Source: Candidatus Zixiibacteriota bacterium (GTDB lineage Bacteria > Zixibacteria > MSB-5A5 > GN15 > FEB-12). Taken from it: a stretch of 6,650 bases of DNA. Positions 1 through 5,917 of this stretch are shown here, in pieces. Position numbers and translations under genes: made by a program. The DNA is taken from NCBI GenBank assembly GCA_022564135.1, contig JADFLZ010000121.1, positions 1 to 6,650 on the forward strand, read 5' to 3'. The notes beneath the pieces were generated by a model. The model was not told the DNA's origin. It saw nothing but the letters and a program-made list of their open reading frames with translations, and did no database searches. The stretch's first letter is position 1. Each line of letters starts with the position of its first letter.

Positions 1-324
1 TTAGAAAATGCGCTGACCATCGACGAAGTAGAACAACTGCACCAGTCAGGAAAACTGAAAGAGAGGCTTCTTTCGTTTCGGGAGATGCTCGACTTCAGGT
101 GCATATTCGTCAGCGATATCTTTAAAGAAAAAGTTATCAGCGGAGCAACTTTGACTTCGTCAGATATTTCAGGTACCGACGGCAGCTTCTCAACCGGCGA
201 CAGGGTCTTATTAAAAGACCAAAACGGCAACGCCCTGGCCATAGGCCGGGCCGAGGTAGATTCTTCGGAAATTTCAAAATCGGCTGACAGCAAGATTTTC
301 ACTTATTCAAGGGTCTTAAATTGA
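1..324 (+). CDS. truB: tRNA pseudouridine(55) synthase TruB, C-terminal part (5' end outside window)
   Basis: About 107 residues are visible, open from the first base of the window (frame 1) to the TGA at 322-324. TruB converts U55 to pseudouridine in the T-arm of tRNAs in the cytoplasm. The visible part begins with ENALTIDEVEQL, which resembles the conserved stretch after the TruB catalytic domain. The small C-terminal RNA-binding domain follows, with a pattern like GDRVLLKDQNGNALAIGRAEV and the closing FTYSRVLN. The catalytic Asp motif lies upstream of the window and cannot be checked. The identification rests on this C-terminal resemblance plus position directly before ribF, which is the usual neighbour order. 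Its stop codon overlaps the TTG start of ribF, so the two are probably co-transcribed and translationally coupled. An internal ATG at 85 is not a likely gene start, because the frame is open upstream with matching sequence. Confidence 0.88.
   Translation, partial: LENALTIDEVEQLHQSGKLKERLLSFREMLDFRCIFVSDIFKEKVISGATLTSSDISGTDGSFSTGDRVLLKDQNGNALAIGRAEVDSSEISKSADSKIFTYSRVLN
309..313 (+). promoter_or_regulatory. Ribosome binding site deciding the TTG start of ribF
   Basis: AAGGG lies 7 bases before the TTG at 321 and inside the last codons of truB. No ATG or GTG at a sensible place precedes the FAD synthetase motif that begins at residue 25, so this site supports the TTG start. Confidence 0.65.
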
Positions 325-1304
325 AGTCACAGTTCATAAGAGATATCGAGAAGTATGCTGCCGAAGAAGCCTCTCTGGCAGTAGCTACCCTGGGAACATT
401 CGACGGCATTCATTTGGGGCACAAAGCTATTTTCCAGAAAGTTCAGGAAACAGCAAAAGCAAATGGTCTGGTTCCGTTACTGGTTACTTTCCAGCCGCAC
501 CCCAGAGTAGTTCTAACTCCTGATAACGCTCCCCAGCTGCTAACCACAATCGAAGAGAAAGAACATTTCATACCGGATTTCTTCAGCGGTAAAGTAATTG
601 TCATAAAGTTTGACGAAGAGATCAGAAATATGACTGCAGAGCAGTTTGTAAAAAACATTTTGGTAGATAAACTCAGAGTTAAGAAGCTAATAGTCGGTTT
701 TAATCACGTCCTTGGCAAAGACCGCGGCGGCGATAATGAAGAGCTCATCAGACTGGGCAGCAAATACGGCTTTGATGTAGAAATCGTTGAGCCAATAATG
801 CGAAATGCCAAACCGGTCTCTTCTACAAGAATTCGCGAGGCGATGCAGTCGGGCGACTTTGACGAAGCGACTGATCTTCTGGGGCACCAGTACGCCATTT
901 TTGGCATTGTCATGAGGGGTATGGGGCTGGGGCGCAAATTGGGCTATCCGACCGCCAATGTAGACTACAACAAAAGAAAGCTTTTGCCGCCAGAAGGGGT
1001 ATATTCCTGCTGGGTAACTGTTAGAGACGAGCATTATTCAGGCATGATGTTTATCGGCAAGAACCATTTTGACCCCAAAGGCGGAATTTCTGTAGAGGCG
1101 AATTTATTTGATTTTGATGAAGACATTTACGATGAGGAGATATATGTTTATCCGACTCGTTTTGTAAGAGGCAACCAGAAATTTGATTCAAAAGATGAAC
1201 TCGTGGCTCAGATGAAAAAAGATAAAGAAATAGTAATTGAAATATTGAAAGAGGAGAAAAGTAATGGAATTGAAAAAAGAGCGCAAAGCTCAAACTATTG
1301 CTGA
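321..1304 (+). CDS. ribF: Bifunctional riboflavin kinase / FAD synthetase
   Basis: A 327-residue cytoplasmic enzyme that phosphorylates riboflavin to FMN and adenylylates FMN to FAD. The N-terminal adenylyltransferase domain (about 15-185) has GTFDGIHLGH at 25-34, TFQPHP at 56-61 and SSTRIR at 167-172. These are the HxGH-type nucleotide-binding motif, the TFxPHP motif and the usual C-terminal motif of that domain. The riboflavin kinase domain (about 188-310) has GRKLGYPTAN ending at 213 and a probable catalytic Glu259 in VEANLFDFDEDIY. The canonical NIGxxPT stretch is replaced by FIGKNHFDPKGG, and VEVH is VEAN, so the kinase half is somewhat divergent. The start is TTG, overlapping truB as TTGA. 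The last 13 or so residues (SNGIEKRAQSSNYC) are read from DNA that also encodes the N-terminus of S15, giving a tail beyond the usual end of the family. Regulation is likely shared with truB and rpsO on one transcript; no FMN riboswitch is visible. Confidence 0.95.
   Translation: MKSQFIRDIEKYAAEEASLAVATLGTFDGIHLGHKAIFQKVQETAKANGLVPLLVTFQPHPRVVLTPDNAPQLLTTIEEKEHFIPDFFSGKVIVIKFDEEIRNMTAEQFVKNILVDKLRVKKLIVGFNHVLGKDRGGDNEELIRLGSKYGFDVEIVEPIMRNAKPVSSTRIREAMQSGDFDEATDLLGHQYAIFGIVMRGMGLGRKLGYPTANVDYNKRKLLPPEGVYSCWVTVRDEHYSGMMFIGKNHFDPKGGISVEANLFDFDEDIYDEEIYVYPTRFVRGNQKFDSKDELVAQMKKDKEIVIEILKEEKSNGIEKRAQSSNYC
1251..1256 (+). promoter_or_regulatory. Ribosome binding site of rpsO, within ribF
   Basis: GAGGAG sits 7 bases before the rpsO ATG at 1264. 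It is the strongest Shine-Dalgarno match noticed in the window, as expected for a ribosomal protein. It lies inside ribF coding sequence, so ribosomes finishing ribF pass over it. Confidence 0.75.
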
Positions 1305-1533
1305 GCATCGGCTGCACGATAAAGACACCGGCTCGCCGGAGGTCCAGATCGCCCTGCTGACATCGCGGATTAACGAACTCTCAGAGCACCTTAAGGAGCA
1401 TTCCAAAGACTTCCATAGTCGCACCGGCTTGATGAAAATGGTCGGTCAGCGACGCCGTCAGCTTAATTTCTTAAAAGACCGCGATATCGAAAGCTATCGT
1501 CAGGTACTCGGCGCCTTGGGCTTACGTAGATAG
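1264..1533 (+). CDS. rpsO: 30S ribosomal protein S15
   Basis: An 89-residue protein, the normal length for bacterial S15. S15 is a primary 16S rRNA binding protein that organises the central domain (platform) of the small subunit. The hallmark DTGSPEVQ is at 21-28, EHSKDFHSR at 45-53 carries the His, Asp and Ser used for rRNA contact, and the sequence ends in the classic GLGLRR-like ALGLRR. The ATG start is fixed by the GAGGAG ribosome binding site and by family length. The first 41 bases overlap the end of ribF in another frame. In several bacteria S15 represses its own mRNA by binding near its start. Short alternative stems just after the start codon here (1279-1306) could take part in that, but this is only inference. 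pnp follows after 67 bases, the usual neighbour. Confidence 0.97.
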   Translation: MELKKERKAQTIAEHRLHDKDTGSPEVQIALLTSRINELSEHLKEHSKDFHSRTGLMKMVGQRRRQLNFLKDRDIESYRQVLGALGLRR

Positions 1534-1600
1534 GCTGCCTGAGCAAAAGCACATAACAATAATTGTATTAGAACAAAACGAAATAGGAAAAGAACATATA

Positions 1601-3703
1601 ATGCCACACAAAGTAGAATTTGAATTAGGCGGACGCACTCTAACAATCGAAACCGGAAAAATCGCTAAACAGGCCAACGGCGCAGTCACAGTCCGCTACG
1701 GCGACTCAATGGTCATCTCCACTATCTGTGCACGACCGGAACCAAGGCTCGGCTTTAACTTTTTCCCGCTGACCGTAGAATACCGCGAAAAAACTTATGC
1801 TGCCGGAAAAATACCGGGCGGCTTTTTCAGACGTGAAGGACGCCCCTCAGAAAAAGAAATACTCTCGGCCAGAATAATTGACCGGCCCATCAGACCTTTA
1901 TTCCCCTCGGACTTTATGGGTGAAACCCAGTGTATCAATTTCATAGTCTCGCATGACCAGGAAAACGATACCGACATGCTGGCACTTAACGGAACTTCAG
2001 CGGCAATAGCAGTCTCAGACGTTCCTTTCGCAAAAGTAATAGCAGGTGTCAGAGTCGGCCGCTTAGACGGCGAACTGGTTATGAACCCGACTTTCAGCCA
2101 GTTAGATGACAGCGACCTGAATATTATTGTAGCCGGTTCGGCTGATTCCATTGCCATGGTAGAAGGCAGTGGTTATGAACTTTCTGAAGAGGATCTGATC
2201 AAGGTGCTGGAATTTGCTCATGAAGGTATTAAAATTATCGTTTCTGAAATCGAAAAACTTCAGAAAGAATGCGGCAAACCTAAATTCGAATACATTCCGG
2301 TTAATATTGATGACACACTGGCCGCTAAGGTCAAAGAAATAATCGGCGACAAGCTCGACGGCTTTAATCACACCGCTGACAAAGAAGAGCGCCGCAAGGG
2401 CAAGAAGAAACTTCAGGATGAAATAATCGAGCAGCTGGCCGAGGAATTCCCGGAAAGTGATTCCGATATTGGCAATATCATTCACGATTTAGACTCGGCA
2501 TCAATGCGCAAGATGATTCTTGATGAAGAAACCCGCATTGATGGCCGCAAGCCTGATGATATCCGCGAAATCACCTGCGAAGTCGGACTTCTGCCCAGAA
2601 CTCACGGTTCGGCCCTGTTCACGCGCGGTCAGACCCAGGCTCTGGTGGCTGTCACTCTGGGCACAAAGATGGATGAGCAGAGACTTGACGAACTTGAAGG
2701 GGAATCAACCAAGAGCTATATGTTCCATTACAATTTCCCGCCATTTTCGACCGGCGAAGCCAAACCGATGCGAGGCACCAGCCGCCGCGAAATCGGTCAT
2801 GGCGTCTTAGCTGAACGCGCGCTGGTACCGGTAATACCGGCTGATAAAAGTTTCCCTTATACTCTAAGAATAGTCGCAGATATTATGGAATCAAACGGTT
2901 CATCGTCAATGGCCTCAGTCTGCGGAGCTTCGCTGGCTATGATGGATGGCGGAGTGCCTATCAAAACTGCCGTAGCAGGAATCGCCATGGGGCTGATTAA
3001 GTCAGACGATAAAGTTGTTATTCTGACTGATATCCTGGGTGACGAGGATCACTTCGGCGATATGGACTTTAAGGTCACGGGAACTACCGAAGGCGTAACC
3101 GCTATACAGATGGATATCAAAATCGAGGGACTCGATATCGAAATTATCCGGGTGGCGCTGGACAAAGCCCGCACCGCCAGACTTTCGATACTCGAAAGTA
3201 TGAATGCTACCATTTCGAAAAGTCGCGAGCAGCTCTCGCAGTTTGCACCGCGCATTATTACTATTATGATCAGCCCTTCAAAAATTGGCGAGTTGATTGG
3301 CCCCGGAGGCAAAAATATCCGGGCTATCTGTGAAGAGACCGGCGCTAAAATCGACATTGAAGATGATGGCACAGTCCTGATTTCATCGGTAGACGGAGAA
3401 GCCGGCCAGAAAGCCAAAGAACGGGTGGAAGCCTGCACCGAGGAAGCCGTAGTGGGCAAAGTTTACAGCGGACTGGTCAGACGAATCGCCGCCTTTGGCG
3501 CCTTCCTGGAAATTATCCCGGGTACCGACGGCATGCTTCATATTTCTGAAATTGATCATACCCATGTAAAACGGGTTGAAGATTATATGAAACTTGGCGA
3601 CCGTCTCGACGTCAAAGTGCTCAGCATGGACAACGAGGGCAAAATAAGGCTCTCCCGGAAAGCTCTGCTGGGAGCTGACGGTGATAAAGGCAGCGAAAAC
3701 TAA
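1601..3703 (+). CDS. pnp: Polyribonucleotide nucleotidyltransferase (PNPase)
   Basis: A 700-residue 3'-5' phosphorolytic exoribonuclease, close to the usual 700-710. It degrades mRNA using phosphate and releases nucleoside diphosphates, normally as a trimer and often within an RNA degradosome. First RNase PH domain is roughly 1-230, with FFRREGRPSEKEIL and DRPIRPLFP. An all-helical linker follows at about 240-310. The second, catalytic RNase PH domain starts near IDGRK (313) and includes GSSSMASVCG (Ser434-436, phosphate site) and GDEDHFGDMDFK with likely metal or catalytic Asp483, Asp489 and Lys491. The KH domain (about 555-612) has GPGG at 567-570, and the S1 domain covers about 619-690. 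All expected domains and key residues are present. The start is ATG, with a weak AGGA 12 bases upstream at 1585-1588. The spacer from rpsO (1534-1600) is AT-rich and has no clear terminator, so read-through from rpsO is likely. PNPase commonly represses its own mRNA through its 5' leader; that cannot be tested here. Confidence 0.98.
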   Translation: MPHKVEFELGGRTLTIETGKIAKQANGAVTVRYGDSMVISTICARPEPRLGFNFFPLTVEYREKTYAAGKIPGGFFRREGRPSEKEILSARIIDRPIRPLFPSDFMGETQCINFIVSHDQENDTDMLALNGTSAAIAVSDVPFAKVIAGVRVGRLDGELVMNPTFSQLDDSDLNIIVAGSADSIAMVEGSGYELSEEDLIKVLEFAHEGIKIIVSEIEKLQKECGKPKFEYIPVNIDDTLAAKVKEIIGDKLDGFNHTADKEERRKGKKKLQDEIIEQLAEEFPESDSDIGNIIHDLDSASMRKMILDEETRIDGRKPDDIREITCEVGLLPRTHGSALFTRGQTQALVAVTLGTKMDEQRLDELEGESTKSYMFHYNFPPFSTGEAKPMRGTSRREIGHGVLAERALVPVIPADKSFPYTLRIVADIMESNGSSSMASVCGASLAMMDGGVPIKTAVAGIAMGLIKSDDKVVILTDILGDEDHFGDMDFKVTGTTEGVTAIQMDIKIEGLDIEIIRVALDKARTARLSILESMNATISKSREQLSQFAPRIITIMISPSKIGELIGPGGKNIRAICEETGAKIDIEDDGTVLISSVDGEAGQKAKERVEACTEEAVVGKVYSGLVRRIAAFGAFLEIIPGTDGMLHISEIDHTHVKRVEDYMKLGDRLDVKVLSMDNEGKIRLSRKALLGADGDKGSEN

Positions 3704-3727
3704 GCTCGGTTGAAAACTCTTACAATT

Positions 3728-3734
3728 AAGAGGT
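3728..3734 (+). promoter_or_regulatory. Ribosome binding site deciding the TTG start of the M16 peptidase
   Basis: AAGAGGT ends 9 bases before the TTG at 3744. The first in-frame ATG would fall at or after the zinc-binding motif, so the TTG is the only workable start. The AAGAG part can pair with CTCTT at 3717-3721 across a 6-base loop, which would partly hide the site. Confidence 0.6.
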
Positions 3735-3743
3735 TAAAAGAAA

Positions 3744-5024
3744 TTGACTAAGCGGCTTGTCCAGTCTGATGGCAGCATATATCAGAAAACGACTCTCAAG
3801 AATGGTTTGAGAATTGTTACTGAACGGAATCAGTCGGTTCGGTCCATATCCATCGGGGTATGGATCGATGTCGGCGCCCGTAACGAATCCCAGGAGCTGA
3901 ACGGTGTCACTCACTTAATTGAGCATATGCTCTTTAAAGGAACCAAGAACCGCAGCGCCAAGCAGATAGCCTCAGAGATTGAGAATATCGGCGGCTCGCT
4001 TAACGCCTTCACCTCCAAAGAAAGCACCTGCTATCTGGCCAGAGTCATGTATGAACATCTGGAGACTGCTCTTGACGTACTGGCCGACCTGTCACAAAAT
4101 GCGACTCTGACGCCCAACAATCTGGAGAAAGAGAAAAAAGTCGTTTGCGAAGAAATTAAAGAATCGCTGGAGACACCTTCTGACCATGTCCATGATTTGT
4201 TCGCCGAAGCATACTGGGGCAACCATGCCCTGGGCAGACCGATACTGGGCAGCATTAACAGCGTTTCAAAAATGCCGCGAAAGTCTGTTGTAAACTATAT
4301 TAAGAATAACTACAAAGCCGAGTCGGTAGTCCTGGCAGTTTCGGGAGCTGTCTCTCACAGTAAGTTAGTTAAACTTGCCAGAGAGAAATTCAACTTTGCC
4401 CAAGGCAAGGCGGAGATTCCCGCATTAGCTGAGCGAACTAAGCAAAAATGTCTGACAGTAGATTCGAACGGACAAAACCAGTCTCATCTCTGCATTGGTT
4501 TTCCGGGAATAAATTATCGTGATCCTTTAAGAACAGCGGTAATCGCGCTCAGTACTTATCTGGGCGGGGGGATGTCGTCGGTTTTGTTTCAAAAAATAAG
4601 AGAGCAAAAAGGTCTGGCCTACACAGTTTATACTTATCATGAAACATTCCGCGACGCCGGAATTTTCGGAGCCTATGTTGCTACCGAACCAAAAAGCCTG
4701 ACAGAAGCATTGGGCGTGATGCTCAAAGAATGTAACAGACTAAAGAAAAAGAAACTGTCGGCCCTCACTCTGGATCAGATCAAGGCTCAGCTTAAGGGAA
4801 ATCTGACGCTGGCCATGGAATCGACCTCGGCCAGAATGAACAGACTGGCCCGGCAGGAACTGGTTCTGGGGCGGTTCTATTCACTCGACCAGACTTTGAA
4901 AGAAATCGACAGTCTCAAATCTGCGGACATCTTAAAAGTAGCCAATCTGATGTTTGATAACGATAAGTTAGCAATCGCTGTTAAAGGACCGGCTGATAAA
5001 AAGGCTCTTGAAAATGTCATCTGA
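3744..5024 (+). CDS. M16B family zinc metallopeptidase (processing peptidase / insulinase type)
   Basis: A 426-residue protein of the single-unit M16B class, similar in size to B. subtilis MlpA (YmxG) and the mitochondrial processing peptidase beta subunit. The N-terminal half has the inverted zinc motif HLIEH at 57-61, within GVTHLIEHMLFKGT. The third zinc ligand is a downstream Glu in CEEIKE (Glu136 or Glu137), at the expected spacing of about 75 residues. The C-terminal half has the paired Arg and Tyr of M16B (Arg286 and Tyr293 in REQKGLAY). Having both sets in one chain suggests an active homodimer rather than one half of a split pair. No signal peptide or membrane segment is visible, so it is probably cytoplasmic. 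Substrates are unknown; family members degrade small peptides or process precursors. The start is TTG, 40 bases after pnp. The 3' end overlaps the following deacetylase gene by 11 bases, so the two are probably co-translated. Confidence 0.93.
   Translation: MTKRLVQSDGSIYQKTTLKNGLRIVTERNQSVRSISIGVWIDVGARNESQELNGVTHLIEHMLFKGTKNRSAKQIASEIENIGGSLNAFTSKESTCYLARVMYEHLETALDVLADLSQNATLTPNNLEKEKKVVCEEIKESLETPSDHVHDLFAEAYWGNHALGRPILGSINSVSKMPRKSVVNYIKNNYKAESVVLAVSGAVSHSKLVKLAREKFNFAQGKAEIPALAERTKQKCLTVDSNGQNQSHLCIGFPGINYRDPLRTAVIALSTYLGGGMSSVLFQKIREQKGLAYTVYTYHETFRDAGIFGAYVATEPKSLTEALGVMLKECNRLKKKKLSALTLDQIKAQLKGNLTLAMESTSARMNRLARQELVLGRFYSLDQTLKEIDSLKSADILKVANLMFDNDKLAIAVKGPADKKALENVI
5001..5004 (+). 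promoter_or_regulatory. Ribosome binding site choosing ATG 5014 for the deacetylase gene
   Basis: AAGG lies 9 bases before the ATG at 5014, but only 3 bases before the alternative TTG at 5008. This spacing favours the ATG. The match is short, and coupling to the end of the M16 gene may matter more. Confidence 0.45.
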
Positions 5025-5826
5025 TAATACTGTTAAGAATGATTCGTTCATAAATGAAGACAGCGCCTGCCGAAACGTGCTGGTCTTCCACAAGCTGACC
5101 GGCTCTCTCTCATTCGGTTCGACCAACTATTCTCCTAAAAGAATGTGCAGGCTGCTAAGCTCGCTTACAGATAACGGCTATCAGTTTGTTTCGGTTAGTG
5201 AGCTTATGAGCCATAACGACAGCAGAAACATCGCCATAACATTCGACGACGGCTACGCCCATCTGGCCGCAGCTTTGCCGCCGCTTATCGATAGATATAA
5301 GATCAAACCGACAATTTTTATGCCGACATCGTATGTAGGCAAGAACAATAGCTGGGACTACAGCTCATTTTTTAAGTCCGAGCCGCACCTGAGCCGTCAG
5401 CAGATTGAATATCTGTCAGAAATTGGCGTCGATTTCGGCAGTCACGGCCACCGCCATGTTGGTCTTTCAAGTCTGGACGACAAAGCTCTTGATTCTGAAC
5501 TTTCTGAGTCTAAAAATATACTCGAAGAAATAACGGGGAAGCCAGTCGAAACCATGAGCTTTCCTTTTGGTAAGACGAACTCCAGAGTTCTGGCAGCTGC
5601 CCAGAAAGCAGGCTACAAGTCCTCTTTTACGATGTCATTTCCTGACAATTCGGACTCAAATCTGGCTATGGGCAGAGTTCCTGTTTACTTTTTCGACAGC
5701 CCCGATTCTGTTATGCAGAAACTCGGCCACACCGGCCTGTATCCTTTTCACAAAGCGCTATGCCGCTCGGCCACGGCCCTGTCTGTCGGTACTGTTTTAC
5801 TGAATAAATTCCTCGGACGCCCCTGA
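5014..5826 (+). CDS. Polysaccharide deacetylase family protein (NodB homology, CE4-like)
   Basis: A 270-residue protein with the NodB fold signature. Family members are metal-dependent hydrolases removing N- or O-acetyl groups from sugars such as GlcNAc in peptidoglycan or other glycans. The opening strand VLVFHKLTG resembles the usual YHxI start of the domain. TFDDG is at 76-80 (Asp78 the presumed base, Asp79 a metal ligand), and SHGHRH at 143-148 supplies metal ligands His144 and His148. Then comes a SFPFGKTN motif followed by AAQKAGY, as in the third conserved region. The metal triad is therefore intact and activity is plausible. There is no N-terminal signal peptide or transmembrane segment, unusual for a wall-acting enzyme. 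A mildly hydrophobic stretch lies near the C-terminus (SATALSVGTVLLNKFL). It overlaps the M16 gene by 11 bases. B. subtilis also has a deacetylase-like gene (ylxY) next to pnpA. The substrate cannot be told from the sequence. Confidence 0.88.
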   Translation: MSSDNTVKNDSFINEDSACRNVLVFHKLTGSLSFGSTNYSPKRMCRLLSSLTDNGYQFVSVSELMSHNDSRNIAITFDDGYAHLAAALPPLIDRYKIKPTIFMPTSYVGKNNSWDYSSFFKSEPHLSRQQIEYLSEIGVDFGSHGHRHVGLSSLDDKALDSELSESKNILEEITGKPVETMSFPFGKTNSRVLAAAQKAGYKSSFTMSFPDNSDSNLAMGRVPVYFFDSPDSVMQKLGHTGLYPFHKALCRSATALSVGTVLLNKFLGRP

Positions 5827-5856
5827 TTTCATATCATAATAGCTGACTGTTAATTA

Positions 5857-5885
5857 TTGCAGTATGCTGCCGTTTCTCCTATAAT
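5857..5885 (+). promoter_or_regulatory. Predicted housekeeping sigma promoter for leuS
   Basis: A perfect -10 TATAAT (5880-5885) stands 17 bases after a TTGCAG (5857-5862), a half-match to the -35 consensus. It lies in the 91-base spacer before leuS. Transcription would be expected to start near 5892, giving an untranslated leader of about 25 bases. It is the only well-spaced promoter-like pair found between genes here, and suggests leuS can be expressed apart from the upstream cluster. No rho-independent terminator was seen between 5827 and 5856. Confidence 0.55.
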
Positions 5886-5917
5886 GCCCGATAATAAATT
5901 GACCCAAGAGTTAATCG

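Noticed and set aside
443..1034. Minus-strand open frames of 71 to 115 codons within ribF
   Set aside because: They lie wholly opposite a well-recognised gene, have no family resemblance and no ribosome binding context; they are frame shadows.
1534..1600. Possible terminator or hairpin between rpsO and pnp, including the palindrome ACAATAATTGT (1556-1566)
   Set aside because: The palindrome has a one-base centre and is all weak pairs, and no GC-rich stem with a T-run is present. The spacer is better read as an AT-rich linker.
3710..3740. TTGAAA at 3710 as a -35 box for an M16 promoter
   Set aside because: No acceptable -10 sequence occurs 16-18 bases downstream.
5008..5013. TTG at 5008 as the start of the deacetylase gene
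   Set aside because: It is only 3 bases from the AAGG site, while the ATG at 5014 is 9 bases away and is the stronger codon.
5836..5857. ATAAT and ATTAT as arms of a terminator after the deacetylase gene
   Set aside because: Five A-T pairs with a 12-base loop and no T-run would not end transcription.
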